A DNA stretch of 64,000 nucleotides, from assembly GCF_030271255.1 (NCBI RefSeq), contig NZ_JASJOM010000013.1, forward strand, positions 39,398-103,397. Direction: 5' to 3'. The stretch comes from Peribacillus folii. GTDB lineage: Bacteria; Bacillota; Bacilli; Bacillales; DSM-1321. A program made the translations under genes and the position numbers. Positions 51,784-61,052 of the stretch are shown piece after piece. Under the pieces are notes generated by a model that made no database searches, was not told the origin of the DNA, and saw only the letters and a program-made list of their open reading frames with translations. Each line of letters begins with the position of its first letter. The first letter of the stretch is position 1.

Positions 51784-52943
51784 TTTGGGAGCAGGAACTG
51801 GCTACGCTGAAAGAAAAGGGACTGTATCGGCAATTGCACTCGGTTGAAACGCTGAAAGAAAAGGGACAGGCCTTGGTGAATGGACAACGGATGTTGATGT
51901 TCGCTTCCAATAATTATTTGGGACTTGCCCAGGATCGGCGCGTAATAGAAGCATCGGTACAGGCCACTGAAAGATTCGGAGCAGGCTCGACAGGCTCACG
52001 ATTGACCACCGGCCATTCCATCATCCATGGGAACCTCGAAAGAAAACTGGCTGAATTCAAGCAAACGGAAGCGGCAATCGTGTTGAATACGGGTTATATG
52101 GCGAATATGGCAGTATTGACGACCATCGTGGGCAAGGGCGATCTCATTTTATCGGATGAAAGCAATCATGCCAGCATCATCGATGGCTGCCGGCTATCAC
52201 GTGCGGAAACGATCATATACAGCCACGTTGATCTGGGCGATTTGGAGATGAAGCTGAGGAGCAATCGCGGTTTCAGGAATACCTTGATCGTGACCGATGG
52301 CGTCTTCTCGATGGAGGGTGATATCGCTCCGCTGCCTGGCATCATTGATCTTGCCGAACGTTATGGCTCCTTGATCATGGTGGATGATGCACACGCGACT
52401 GGTGTGCTGGGCAAGGACGGCAGGGGGACTTCCGAACATTTTGGTGTGAAGGGGAAGGTGGATATCGAGATGGGGACGCTATCCAAAGCGATTGGAGCAG
52501 AGGGTGGATTCATTGCAGGAAGCCGGTCTTTAATCGACTATCTCGTCAATAAAGCCAGGCCCTTCATCTTCTCTACCGCATTGCCCCCGGGTGTAGTGGC
52601 GGGTGCATTGGCTGCTGTCGATATCATCCTGACCGAACCTGAACGCAGGGTGCACCTTCAAGACATGACCCGGCTACTGTATCAGGAATTGACCTCCCTA
52701 GGCTACATGGTGACGGGGGGAGAAACGCCGATCCTTGGCGTCATTTGCGGGGAACCAGCGCAAGCGATGCTGCTTTCGAAGGAGTTACATAAGTACGGCA
52801 TTTATGCACCAGCGATACGACCCCCGACAGTGCCGGATGGAACCTCCCGCATCCGCCTTACCTTAATGGCGGAACATCAGGAAACGCATATCGACCACGT
52901 GATAGCTGCGTTTAAGGCCATCCGTTCCGATCGAAACGGATAA
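51780..52943 (+). CDS. bioF: 8-amino-7-oxononanoate synthase
   Basis: 387 residues, PLP alpha-oxoamine synthase. Condenses pimeloyl-ACP/CoA with alanine. PLP lysine K236 in TLSKAIGAEGG; FASNNYLGLA at the N-terminus, HASIIDG and DDAHATGVLG further on. All motifs intact. ATG overlaps the leader stop; bioB follows 41 bases later. Confidence 0.96.
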   Translation: MIWEQELATLKEKGLYRQLHSVETLKEKGQALVNGQRMLMFASNNYLGLAQDRRVIEASVQATERFGAGSTGSRLTTGHSIIHGNLERKLAEFKQTEAAIVLNTGYMANMAVLTTIVGKGDLILSDESNHASIIDGCRLSRAETIIYSHVDLGDLEMKLRSNRGFRNTLIVTDGVFSMEGDIAPLPGIIDLAERYGSLIMVDDAHATGVLGKDGRGTSEHFGVKGKVDIEMGTLSKAIGAEGGFIAGSRSLIDYLVNKARPFIFSTALPPGVVAGALAAVDIILTEPERRVHLQDMTRLLYQELTSLGYMVTGGETPILGVICGEPAQAMLLSKELHKYGIYAPAIRPPTVPDGTSRIRLTLMAEHQETHIDHVIAAFKAIRSDRNG

Positions 52944-52984
52944 AGGAATAGGAATGTAACATTCAACGGAAAAGAGGGAATGAT

Positions 52985-53977
52985 ATGGAAACAGTAGCAA
53001 TCGATTGGAAGGTATTAGCCGAACGTGTGATTCAGGGGCATAAAGTAACGGAAAAAGAGGCTTTATCCATCGTGCAAGCCCCGGACGAAGAGCTTCTGGA
53101 AATCTTGAGTGCAGCTTACCTCATCCGCAGGCATCATTATGGAAATAAAGTCAAATTGAATATGATTATTAACACGAAATCGGGATTATGTCCCGAAGAT
53201 TGCGGCTACTGCTCGCAGTCCATCGTCTCCGAGGCACCAATCGATAAATATGCGTGGCTGACGAAAGAAAAGATTGTCGAGGGTGCGCAGGAATCGATCC
53301 GCCGTAAAGCGGGTACGTATTGCATTGTTGCTTCGGGCCGGCGTCCAACCAATAGGGAAGTAGATCATGTCATTGAAGCCGTGCAGGAAATCCGCGAAAC
53401 GACCGATCTTAAGATTTGCTGCTGCCTTGGTTTCCTGAATGAAGAGCATGCAAGGAAACTGGCAGCTGCCGGGGTTCATCGCTACAATCACAATCTGAAT
53501 ACTTCACAGGAAAACTACGGCAACATTACATCGACGCACACCTATGAGGACAGGGTGGATACGGTCGAAGCTGTGAAGGAAGCCGGCATGTCCCCATGCT
53601 CAGGTGCCATTTTCGGAATGGGCGAATCCGAAAAGGAGGCCGTGGAGATCGCCCTATCACTTCGCGGCCTGGATGCGGACTCGATTCCTTGTAATTTTCT
53701 CAACGCCATCGACGGCACGCCGCTTGAGGGAACTTCCGAGCTGACCCCAGCGAAATGCTTGAAATTGATTTCGATGATGAGGTTCGTAAATCCAAGTAAA
53801 GAAATCCGTCTTGCAGGCGGTCGTGAAATCAACCTCCGTTCGCTGCAGCCCATGGCACTGTATGCCGCCAACTCGATATTCGTCGGTGATTACTTAACGA
53901 CAGCCGGTCAAGAACCGACTGAAGACTGGGGCATCATCGAAGATCTCGGATTTGAAATCGAAAAATGTGCCCTTTGA
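52985..53977 (+). CDS. bioB: Biotin synthase
   Basis: 330 residues, radical SAM. Cluster ligands C69, C73 and C76 in GLCPEDCGYCSQS; GAIFGMGES, and the terminal YLTTAGQ typical of BioB. Inserts sulfur into dethiobiotin using 4Fe-4S and 2Fe-2S clusters. Completes the pathway from pimeloyl thioester; bioW, bioI, bioC and bioH are not in the window, so the pimelate source is encoded elsewhere. Confidence 0.97.
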   Translation: METVAIDWKVLAERVIQGHKVTEKEALSIVQAPDEELLEILSAAYLIRRHHYGNKVKLNMIINTKSGLCPEDCGYCSQSIVSEAPIDKYAWLTKEKIVEGAQESIRRKAGTYCIVASGRRPTNREVDHVIEAVQEIRETTDLKICCCLGFLNEEHARKLAAAGVHRYNHNLNTSQENYGNITSTHTYEDRVDTVEAVKEAGMSPCSGAIFGMGESEKEAVEIALSLRGLDADSIPCNFLNAIDGTPLEGTSELTPAKCLKLISMMRFVNPSKEIRLAGGREINLRSLQPMALYAANSIFVGDYLTTAGQEPTEDWGIIEDLGFEIEKCAL

Positions 53978-54000
53978 TACTGAATCAGCCGTGGACAGGA

Positions 54001-54043
54001 AAAAAAGGAAGGCCGCTGACGCAATAGCTTTCCTTTTTTTTTA
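54001..54043. terminator. Shared terminator of bioB and the molybdate regulator
   Basis: AAAAAAGGAA...GC and GC..TTTCCTTTTTTTT arms; A and T runs on both sides fit bidirectional use. Confidence 0.75.
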
Positions 54044-54967
54044 AAAGGTCTCGTGAATGACGGAGCCCGTCTTCGAAATATCATAATCACCCAAGGCATC
54101 GATTTCCGCTTGAAACGGGATCGAGGCTACTATCGTTTTGACGGTCTTTATGAGTTCCTCGTTTTTGAGGGTTTTTAATAAAACAAGATCGTAGCGTTCC
54201 GTTATCAATGGAACGAAGTCGACTCCAACCAGTTTAGCCGCCTTTTCAATTCCTACCCCCACATCAGCAGCCCCGGATGAAACGGCTGATGCGACGCTTA
54301 AATGATTGGATTCCTCGTTTTCATAGCCCTTGAGGCTTTTAGCGGGAATCTTGTTGATCCGTAACTGCTCATCAAGAAGGATTCTTGCGCCAGATCCCCT
54401 CTCCCTATTGATGAAGGTCAGCTTGTCATTGGTTAAATCAGTCCAGGCAGCAAGGTTGAAGGGGTTCCCTTTTCTAACGTATAATCCAGCCTTCCTTGAA
54501 AGAAGGTTAAGTAAAACGTAGGGATAACCAACTAGGATTTTTTTTATATAAGGAAGATTGTATTCTCCTGTATCACCATCAAACATATGTAAACTGACGA
54601 TATCGGCTTCGCCATTGTACATGGAAATCAAACCGTTCAAGCTTCCCTTGTGGGATCGTAATGCCTTATGGCCGGAATTTTTCTCGATATACTGCCCAAG
54701 CAGATCCAGCACCATGTCCTGTCCGCTGATGACAAGGGGGGAGGCTTCTTTTGCTTCGTTCCGGTTTGGTGGTCCGGCAGCCGATGTAAATGCCGGGGAC
54801 TTGCTTGTGGCGATATATTTCTCCAAATCCTTTGCATCCATCCTCATTTGCCTGCCGACGCGGAATACAGGCAATTCCCCTTTTTTAACAAGATCATAGA
54901 TCGTCAATTTAGAGACTTTCAAAAGCTGTGCGACTTCTTCGATTGTATAGGATAGCTCTTGCGGCAT
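54041..54967 (-). CDS. yvgK: Excisionase-type HTH regulator with periplasmic-binding-like domain (YvgK type)
   Basis: About 308 residues. HTH_17 DNA-binding part at the N-terminus (YTIEEVAQLLKVSKLTIYDLVKKGELP, RVGRQMRM), then a PBP-like domain (about 85-300) with SLHMFDGDTGEYNLPY and INRERGSGARILLD, as in molybdate- or tungstate-responsive regulators next to modA. It is divergent from modA, with two dyads between. Start: ATG 54967 has GGAGGGAGGG 6 bases upstream. Confidence 0.85.
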   Translation of the reverse strand: MPQELSYTIEEVAQLLKVSKLTIYDLVKKGELPVFRVGRQMRMDAKDLEKYIATSKSPAFTSAAGPPNRNEAKEASPLVISGQDMVLDLLGQYIEKNSGHKALRSHKGSLNGLISMYNGEADIVSLHMFDGDTGEYNLPYIKKILVGYPYVLLNLLSRKAGLYVRKGNPFNLAAWTDLTNDKLTFINRERGSGARILLDEQLRINKIPAKSLKGYENEESNHLSVASAVSSGAADVGVGIEKAAKLVGVDFVPLITERYDLVLLKTLKNEELIKTVKTIVASIPFQAEIDALGDYDISKTGSVIHETF

Positions 54968-55053
54968 ATGCATCCCTCCCTCCTCATTGTAGCGTAGTGC
55001 ACGTAAATTCTCAAAGCAAGGGGGATTGATTAAAACCGCATAATTGATTTATA

Positions 55054-55097
55054 CTATTTATAACCAGTTATAATTAGATATAACTAGTTATAAATAG
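55054..55097. promoter_or_regulatory. Double TATAAC-GTTATA operator before modA
   Basis: TATAAC-CA-GTTATA (55059-55072) and TATAAC-TA-GTTATA (55079-55092), centres 20 bp apart. The outer arms CTATTTATAAC and GTTATAAATAG form a further 11-bp inverted repeat. Resembles the TATAAC/GTTATA halves of ModE sites. Confidence 0.75.
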
Positions 55098-55116
55098 GGT
55101 GAAAGGAAGATTGACT

Positions 55117-55911
55117 TTGAGAAAATTACATTTCTTGATTTTTGCAATGATGCTGCTCGTGATCATCGGTACGGGCTGCTCGAATGATGAAGAAAAAAAC
55201 AAGGCACAGCAAGAACCCAAACAAGTGGAATTGACGGTTTCCGCAGCCGTTAGCCTGCAGGATGCGTTAACGGATATAAAGGCGGCTTATGAAAAGGACC
55301 ACCCAAATGTGAAGGTCAATTATAACTTTGGGGCATCTGGAGCGCTTCAACAGCAAATTTCTCAAGGGGCACCTGTTGACCTATTCTTTTCGGCCGCAGA
55401 AGATAAATTCGAAAAATTAGTCGACGAAGATCTTATAGATAAGAAGAATGGGATCGATTTAGTCGGCAATGAGCTGGTGCTCGTAGTACCGAAGGATTCC
55501 GAGAAAGAATTGAAATCGATAGCTGACCTCACCAAGGCAGACAAAATTGCCGTTGGTACACCTGAGTCAGTACCGGCCGGGCAGTACGCGAAGCAAACAT
55601 TGGAAAACATGAATCTGTGGAAAGAAATTGAAGATAAAGTCGTATACGGCAAGGATGTCAGGCAAGTGCTCACATATGTGGAAACGGGGAATGTCGATGC
55701 TGGACTCGTTTACAAAACCGATGCACTGAGCTCGGATAAAGTGAAGATGGTCGCAACGGCGAATGAGGATCTGCACGATCCAATCATCTATCCGGTAGGA
55801 TTGATCAATGACCAAAAGCATGCCAAAGAAGCCAAGGTATTCTATGACTACCTTCAAACGAACTCATCCATGAAAATCTTTGAAAAATACGGATTCGAAG
55901 ACTTGAAATGA
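55117..55911 (+). CDS. modA: Molybdate-binding lipoprotein ModA
   Basis: 264 residues. Lipobox IGTGC with C21, then a type II binding protein: VSAAVSLQDAL (anion-binding Ser), NFGASGALQQQI, GAPVDLFFSA, and GVGTPESVPAGQYAK-type segment. Captures molybdate outside the membrane. Start: TTG 55117, after AAGGAAG; a GTG at 55099 precedes that site. A terminator follows at once, and no modB or modC gene is adjacent, so its permease must be encoded elsewhere. Confidence 0.9.
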   Translation: MRKLHFLIFAMMLLVIIGTGCSNDEEKNKAQQEPKQVELTVSAAVSLQDALTDIKAAYEKDHPNVKVNYNFGASGALQQQISQGAPVDLFFSAAEDKFEKLVDEDLIDKKNGIDLVGNELVLVVPKDSEKELKSIADLTKADKIAVGTPESVPAGQYAKQTLENMNLWKEIEDKVVYGKDVRQVLTYVETGNVDAGLVYKTDALSSDKVKMVATANEDLHDPIIYPVGLINDQKHAKEAKVFYDYLQTNSSMKIFEKYGFEDLK

Positions 55912-55949
55912 TGTCGCAGCCTGCGGCCAATCAAGCCCTTCGCTAACAA

Positions 55950-55976
55950 AGGCCGCCAAATTGGCGGCTTTTTTTT
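55950..55976 (+). terminator. Terminator after modA
   Basis: GCCGCC-AAATT-GGCGGC followed by T8. 55977-56223 shows nothing further. Confidence 0.92.
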
Positions 55977-56223
55977 ATGGAAATAATGAGAACGATCAAC
56001 GCCAAGGAGGCTCAGCGGACCGCCTCTGAAAAGTCACGCGCCTGCAGGGAAGTGAAACGGACAAGACATTGATTCTCCAAATCTGTAGTAACAAGTCAAT
56101 GGGGATGTTTGATACCGCCCTCAATCCTTGTTATAATCAAAATAAGAACAAATATTCGTGTTTGGTGTGAAGCACGTTCATTGAGGCAGGAGAAACGCGA
56201 TTTAATGAAATGGAGGAAAAGTG

Positions 56224-56793
56224 ATGTGCACTACCGGAAAACGAAGAAGGGTACTATTAGATTTAGCCGTTACCTTGGATGGCTTTATTGAAGGGAAAAA
56301 CGGAGAGGTTGATTGGTGCATCATGGACCCTGAAATGGGATTCACCAATTTCCTGAATCAAATCGATGCCATCATATATGGCAGGAAAAGCTATGAATTA
56401 TGGGGACAGTATATTCCGGATACGAAAGCCTTGGATACCGAAAAAGAAATCTGGGAATTGGTTCATAGTAAAAAGAAATATGTGTTCTCCAGGAACCAAA
56501 TGAGTGCTGATGATCAGGCAATCTATATAAATGAAAATATTTTCGAAGAAGTAAATCAATGGAAGGATAAGCCAGGGAAAGACATCTGGCTGTATGGAGG
56601 AGCCAGCCTCATTACCACTTTCATTAACCTGGGGCTTGTTGATGAATTCCGGTTATCGATCCACCCTGTCATTTTGGGAGAAGGAAAACCGATGTTCATG
56701 GATATAACAAAAAGGGTGAATCTGAAATTGGTGAATGCAAGGACGTTTTCTTCCGGCGTGGTGCAGCTCATTTATCATGGAGATGGCAAGTAA
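56224..56793 (+). CDS. Dihydrofolate reductase-like (RibD C-terminal) protein
   Basis: 189 residues. RRRVLLDLAVTLDGFIEG, DAIIYGRKSYELWG, DIWLYGGASLITTFI and HPVILGEGKPMF are the hallmarks of the RibD_C/DHFR-like fold, near B. subtilis YyaP. Probably NADPH-dependent; substrate unknown. ATG 56224 lies 9 bases after GGAGG; a GTG just before it is also in frame. Confidence 0.85.
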   Translation: MCTTGKRRRVLLDLAVTLDGFIEGKNGEVDWCIMDPEMGFTNFLNQIDAIIYGRKSYELWGQYIPDTKALDTEKEIWELVHSKKKYVFSRNQMSADDQAIYINENIFEEVNQWKDKPGKDIWLYGGASLITTFINLGLVDEFRLSIHPVILGEGKPMFMDITKRVNLKLVNARTFSSGVVQLIYHGDGK

Positions 56794-57104
56794 TGCTAGG
56801 AAATAAACGCATAAGTGATGAATGAAGCTGCTGCAAGGAGGATGGGAAACCTTTGTATAATGGGGTTTCCCATTTTCATTATAAAGCTGAACCTCTAATA
56901 GATACAATTTTACCCTTTATTGTCATTTATGTTAAAGTTTATATGTACATATTACTAGATAAAGAGACAAGAGAATGATGATTCCATAAATCAAGTTTTC
57001 TGGCGCTTTTTTTAATCGCTAAATTTGGGGTCATTCCAAAACAAATGAATCATATTGAATGAAGAAGTATGGAGTACAAATACATCGTCGGGAAAGAGGA
57101 TAAT
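56794..57104. other. Intergenic region with one terminator
   Basis: ATGGGAAACC / GGTTTCCCAT hairpin at 56842-56873 followed by TTTTC, ending the preceding gene. TTGTCA near 56919 could be a -35, but no clear -10 follows at the right distance. No gene. Confidence 0.6.
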
Positions 57105-57605
57105 ATGGAGAAATTTTCGTTTACCCTGCTGATTGCATGCATTTCGCTCACCTTTCTTTTGAGTTTTGCCGCGCCTGATTTTACCATTAAATTGAAAGAC
57201 CATATTAGCTCGATGAAAATCGTTTATTCATACAGCGTCACGAAAGCATTCTCCGAACAAACCCACGACACGATTGAACTAACATCCGTCCCTTCAGGGA
57301 AAGCGAAAAGAAAGGATATCCAGGTCCAAAGTGATGTCAAGCTTGAGAATACGCCGCTTAATATCCAAGCGGTGGTGAGGGAGAGCCTGAATGAGCCCGA
57401 GGAACACAACTATACGTCCACCTTACAAGGACCCGATAAAGGGTTCTCAAGCCGGAAATATTATCTTACCAAAAATTATGATAAAGGAAGATACACCGTC
57501 ATTCGAACGAATAAAGTCACCGGAGCGGAAAAAATGTATCAAGGGACGTACTATGAACCGAGTGTTCAGGATCCACTCGTCAGATGGTCACGTGATGAAA
57601 AATAA
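57105..57605 (+). CDS. Hypothetical exported protein
   Basis: 166 residues. An N-terminal hydrophobic stretch (FTLLIACISLTFLLSFAA) is probably a signal peptide or anchor. The rest is polar, with SSRKYYLTKNYDKGRYTVIRT. No family recognised. Start ATG 57105 follows AAAGAGG; an in-frame ATG at 57069 lacks a ribosome site. The grpB-like gene follows 33 bases later and could be cotranscribed. Confidence 0.6.
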   Translation: MEKFSFTLLIACISLTFLLSFAAPDFTIKLKDHISSMKIVYSYSVTKAFSEQTHDTIELTSVPSGKAKRKDIQVQSDVKLENTPLNIQAVVRESLNEPEEHNYTSTLQGPDKGFSSRKYYLTKNYDKGRYTVIRTNKVTGAEKMYQGTYYEPSVQDPLVRWSRDEK

Positions 57606-57638
57606 CCGCTAGCAACACATGAAAAGCAGGGTGATTGA

Positions 57639-58181
57639 ATGGAAAAGAAAATTACCATCGAGGATTATAACCCCGATTGGGTCAGTGAATTCGAGCAGGA
57701 GAAAACGAGGATCATAACAGTATTACATGGCCATCGCCTCTATATTGAGCATATTGGCAGTACATCCGTCAAAGGATTGGCAGCAAAACCGGTGTTGGAT
57801 CTCATGGCTGGTGTGCAGCATTTAGATGAGGCGGAAGCGTTCATACAGCCGTTACGTTCGATCGGCTATGAATTTGTCTCACATAAGGAGTTTCCCGAAA
57901 GGCGTTTTTTTAGAAAAGGTCAATGGCGTGCAGGTACCCATCATTTGCATATCTATGAATTTGGAAGTGAACAATGGAAAAACCAACTTGCGTTCAGGGA
58001 TTATGTAAGCGCACATCCTGAGGTGCGGAAGCAATATCAGCAATTGAAGCAGGACTTGGCCCAAGTGCATTCCAATGATAGGGCGAGATACACGAAAGGG
58101 AAAGCTCCATTCATTCAAGCTGTCCTGAAGGAAGCGAATGAAAATAGGCTAGCGTTTATTAAGAAGGTGCCTCGAAATTAA
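57639..58181 (+). CDS. GrpB family nucleotidyltransferase-like protein, copy 1
   Basis: 180 residues. IEDYNPDWVSEFEQEKTRI, then IEHIGSTSVKGLAAKPVLDLMAGV, the GrpB motif with the GS and DxxAG residues of a polymerase-beta-like nucleotidyltransferase fold, then HHLHIYEFGS and LAFRDYVSAHPE. Activity is unknown; some relatives are fused to CoaE. AGGGTGATTG upstream of ATG. Confidence 0.88.
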   Translation: MEKKITIEDYNPDWVSEFEQEKTRIITVLHGHRLYIEHIGSTSVKGLAAKPVLDLMAGVQHLDEAEAFIQPLRSIGYEFVSHKEFPERRFFRKGQWRAGTHHLHIYEFGSEQWKNQLAFRDYVSAHPEVRKQYQQLKQDLAQVHSNDRARYTKGKAPFIQAVLKEANENRLAFIKKVPRN

Positions 58182-58271
58182 CGCTTCCCGTTTTTACGAA
58201 CATGGATGTGGCAAGCATGGTTGTAATTCAACCTATAAAAAGCATCATGGACCACGGTAAAGGAGGTTTAT

Positions 58272-58835
58272 ATGAGAAAAGTCGAAGTCGTTGCACATAA
58301 GAAGGAGTGGCAGAGCGTATTCCGTGATGAATGCGAGAGCTTAGAGGCTATATTCGGAAATGAGTTGATAAAAGTATCCCATATTGGCAGTACCGCGATT
58401 CGGGCCATCCTTGCAAAGCCTGTCATAGATATATTGGCGGTCGTTCGGAGCATTGATCGCATCGGTGACTTTACTAAACAAATGGAGCGGATTGGCTATG
58501 AGGCAAGGGGGGAGAATGGCATCGCTGGACGAAGGTTTTTCAGTAAGGGCGGAAATGAGCGGTCGCATCATATTCATATGTTCCAATATGGTCATGAGGA
58601 GATTGCCAGGCACCTCGCTTTTCGGGATTATATGCTGGCGCACCCGCAAGAAGCCGAAGCGTATAGTCAGCTTAAGCGACGGTTGGCTGCTGAATTCCCG
58701 GAGGATATCAAGGAATACGTCAACGGGAAGAATGAGTTCATCAAGATGATCGATGAAAAAGCGAGACGCTGGACGAAATCACTGGATGGTGATCGTTCGG
58801 CTTATGGAGGTCATAGAATCCTACACGACAAATAG
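58272..58835 (+). CDS. GrpB family nucleotidyltransferase-like protein, copy 2
   Basis: 187 residues, same family as the preceding gene: VSHIGSTAIRAILAKPVIDILAVV, HHIHMFQYGH, HLAFRDYMLAHPQ. Only about a third of positions agree by eye with copy 1, so this is an old duplication or separate acquisition. AAAGGAGG ribosome site. The 90-base gap to copy 1 has no terminator. Confidence 0.88.
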   Translation: MRKVEVVAHKKEWQSVFRDECESLEAIFGNELIKVSHIGSTAIRAILAKPVIDILAVVRSIDRIGDFTKQMERIGYEARGENGIAGRRFFSKGGNERSHHIHMFQYGHEEIARHLAFRDYMLAHPQEAEAYSQLKRRLAAEFPEDIKEYVNGKNEFIKMIDEKARRWTKSLDGDRSAYGGHRILHDK

Positions 58836-58877
58836 CAGCCCTTTACTAAATACTCTTAATAATTTGAGGTGAATGCG

Positions 58878-59630
58878 ATGAAACTAACTGATGATACACA
58901 ATATATCAGGGGCATGTACCTGAATCGGGAGCGCATTTCTTCCTATGACTCTTTTCCGCTTGATCTGCCGGTTATCAAGCACCTTCAAGAACTGGCCTTC
59001 CATCCCAATGTAACCTATTTTATTGGGGAAAATGGCATGGGGAAATCCACCTTACTCGAAGGAATTGCGATTTCTTATGGTTTTAACCCTGAAGGCGGAA
59101 CGTTGAATTTCAATTTTTCCAATTATGATTCGCACTCTGATTTAGATCAATATCTGCGTTTGAAGAAAGGGGCATTCAAACCGGAGGACCATTTTTTCTT
59201 CAGGGCAGAAACCTTTTATAATGTAGCAACGAATATAGAAGAACTGGACAAGGAGGCGTTTGGGCCGAAAATCATCGATTCCTATGGAGGGAAGTCCCTG
59301 CACGAGCAATCACACGGGGAATCCTTTTTCGCTGCATTTGTGGAGCGCTTTCAAGGCAATGGACTGTATATCCTCGATGAGCCTGAGGCCGCTTTGTCAC
59401 CGTTGAGGCAAATGTCGATGCTCGCGAGGATCAACGAGCTTGTCGATCAAGGGTCGCAGTTCATCATTTCCACCCATTCCCCGATTCTCATGGCCTATCC
59501 GGAAGCAAAAATCCTCCAGATTACCGAGTCTGGAATAAACGAAGCGGCGTTGGAGCAAACAGATCACTATTTGTTGATGAAGCAGTTTTTTGAAGATAAA
59601 GATCGCCTGCTGCATCACTTATTTCAGTAG
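58878..59630 (+). CDS. Stand-alone AAA/ABC-type ATPase
   Basis: 250 residues. Walker A GENGMGKS (50-57), Walker B LYILDEPEAALSP, H-loop ISTHSPILMAYP. In place of a canonical signature it has SHGESFFAAF. This matches the short AAA_15/21 family of predicted ATPases rather than transporters. No membrane partner is adjacent. Start ATG 58878, with GAGGTG 6 bases upstream. Role unknown; not in an obvious defence island. Confidence 0.82.
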   Translation: MKLTDDTQYIRGMYLNRERISSYDSFPLDLPVIKHLQELAFHPNVTYFIGENGMGKSTLLEGIAISYGFNPEGGTLNFNFSNYDSHSDLDQYLRLKKGAFKPEDHFFFRAETFYNVATNIEELDKEAFGPKIIDSYGGKSLHEQSHGESFFAAFVERFQGNGLYILDEPEAALSPLRQMSMLARINELVDQGSQFIISTHSPILMAYPEAKILQITESGINEAALEQTDHYLLMKQFFEDKDRLLHHLFQ

Positions 59631-59687
59631 ATACCGTCATGTAGGAGACAAAATTACGTTACTTTACTCATAGAAAGGATGAAGGGC

Positions 59688-60509
59688 ATGATTTTAATTA
59701 CAGGTTCAACCGGCAACGTAGGAAGGGAAATCGTGAGGAACCTGCAAGCTGAAGGAATCCCGTTTGAAACGGCAAGCCACCGAAAGGATCATGGTGACCG
59801 TTATTTGAATTTTGAGGATGCATCATCATTTTCGGGGGCGTTACAGGGAATCGACTCCGTCTTTTTGATGCGCCCCCCGCACCTTGCTGATGTTAATAAG
59901 TATTTTCGTCCGTTCATAGAAGAGGCGGTCAAGCAGCGTGTGCAGCATATCGTATTTCTTTCCGTACTTGGGGCGGACAAAAACAAAATTGTCCCGCATG
60001 CCAAAATTGAAAAAGTCTTGTTGGATTCAAAAATTCCTTATACGTTTTTGCGTCCGAGCTTCTTTATGCAGAACCTGCTTACAGAGCATGGTGAAGAATT
60101 AAGGAAGAAACATGATATTTATGTTCCTGCGGGCAAAGGGAAAACGAGCTTCATCGATGTCCGTGATATAGGCATCGCGGCCATGAAGACATTGATACAG
60201 GAAGAGCATCGAGGGAAGTCCTATGACTTAACTGGAAGTGAAGCCTTATCATATCGAGAGGTGGCTGACATTTTCAGCCGCATAACAGGTGAAAGCTTCA
60301 CATATTCGAATCCAAGCATTCTTGAATTCTGGAATACATATCGGAAAAAAGGGATGAGCAGGGACAAAATCGTCGTAATGGTGGGGATATATACAACCGC
60401 GAAAATCGGCTTCGCGAAGCGGGTCACAAGTGATTTACAAGATATATTGGGACATGCTCCCATCACCTTTGAACAATTTGTCAGGGATAATAGGGATTCA
60501 TTGAAATAA
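59688..60509 (+). CDS. NmrA-like NAD(P)-binding protein
   Basis: 273 residues. Rossmann start MILITGSTGNVGREIV, then VFLMRPPHL, IVFLSVLGAD, TFLRPSFFMQNLL and FIDVRDIG. Resembles NAD(P)H:quinone-type or NmrA regulators such as YesF. Catalytic function uncertain. Start ATG 59688 after AAAGGA. Confidence 0.85.
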   Translation: MILITGSTGNVGREIVRNLQAEGIPFETASHRKDHGDRYLNFEDASSFSGALQGIDSVFLMRPPHLADVNKYFRPFIEEAVKQRVQHIVFLSVLGADKNKIVPHAKIEKVLLDSKIPYTFLRPSFFMQNLLTEHGEELRKKHDIYVPAGKGKTSFIDVRDIGIAAMKTLIQEEHRGKSYDLTGSEALSYREVADIFSRITGESFTYSNPSILEFWNTYRKKGMSRDKIVVMVGIYTTAKIGFAKRVTSDLQDILGHAPITFEQFVRDNRDSLK

Positions 60510-60562
60510 CAGTAAAAGCCTCGAGTGCCCTGCATTTGGGGTTTTTGGCTTGGAAATTAATG

Positions 60563-60592
60563 TTGACAGGTTTGGTGTATTACGGGTATAGT
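60563..60592 (+). promoter_or_regulatory. Promoter of the GntR/ABC operon
   Basis: Consensus TTGACA, 18 bases, TATAGT. Confidence 0.75.
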
Positions 60593-60603
60593 ACATCTAT
60601 AAG

Positions 60604-60629
60604 GTGTATGAACCACGTAGTACATACAC
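60604..60629. promoter_or_regulatory. GntR operator candidate
   Basis: GTGTATG, 12 bases, CATACAC. A perfect 7-bp inverted repeat just downstream of the -10, where a YtrA-type repressor would block its own operon. A related GTGTATTAC lies in the promoter spacer. Confidence 0.65.
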
Positions 60630-60671
60630 GTAACAATCCAATCAGATTTTACATGAATAGGGGGTGGTCTT

Positions 60672-61052
60672 ATGAACGTTAATACCCGGGAACCAGTATA
60701 TTTACAAGTCGTTCGTCATTTTAAAGAGCAAATAGCCATCGGCAATTTCGTGGCTGGACAGGAGATTCCCTCGCGAAGAGAACTGGCCGCTGCATTGAAC
60801 ATAAATCCCAATACTGCTCAAAAAGCGTATAAAGAAATGGAGGAACAGGGCTTGATTCACACTGAACGGAATTTTCCCAGTCAAATCACTACAAATGAAA
60901 CGGTATTACAGGCTGTGAGGCAGGAGCTGATCCTGGAAGCCGTCGATTCCTTTGTCGATGCAATCCGTCCGATTAATGTGCCAGTCGATGAATTGCTTCG
61001 TGTCGTGAAAGAAAAATACTCGGAAGAAATCAGGGAGGAGGAAGGTAAATGA
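60672..61052 (+). CDS. GntR-family regulator, YtrA type
   Basis: 126 residues. Winged helix at 1-75: PVYLQVVRHFKEQI, GQEIPSRRELAAALNINPNTAQKAYKEME. The short C-terminal part (76-126) is the dimerisation tail of the YtrA subfamily, too small for ligand binding. Such repressors control the ABC genes in their own operon, often induced by cell-wall antibiotics. ATG after GGGGTGG; stop overlaps the ATPase start (ATGA). Confidence 0.9.
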   Translation: MNVNTREPVYLQVVRHFKEQIAIGNFVAGQEIPSRRELAAALNINPNTAQKAYKEMEEQGLIHTERNFPSQITTNETVLQAVRQELILEAVDSFVDAIRPINVPVDELLRVVKEKYSEEIREEEGK

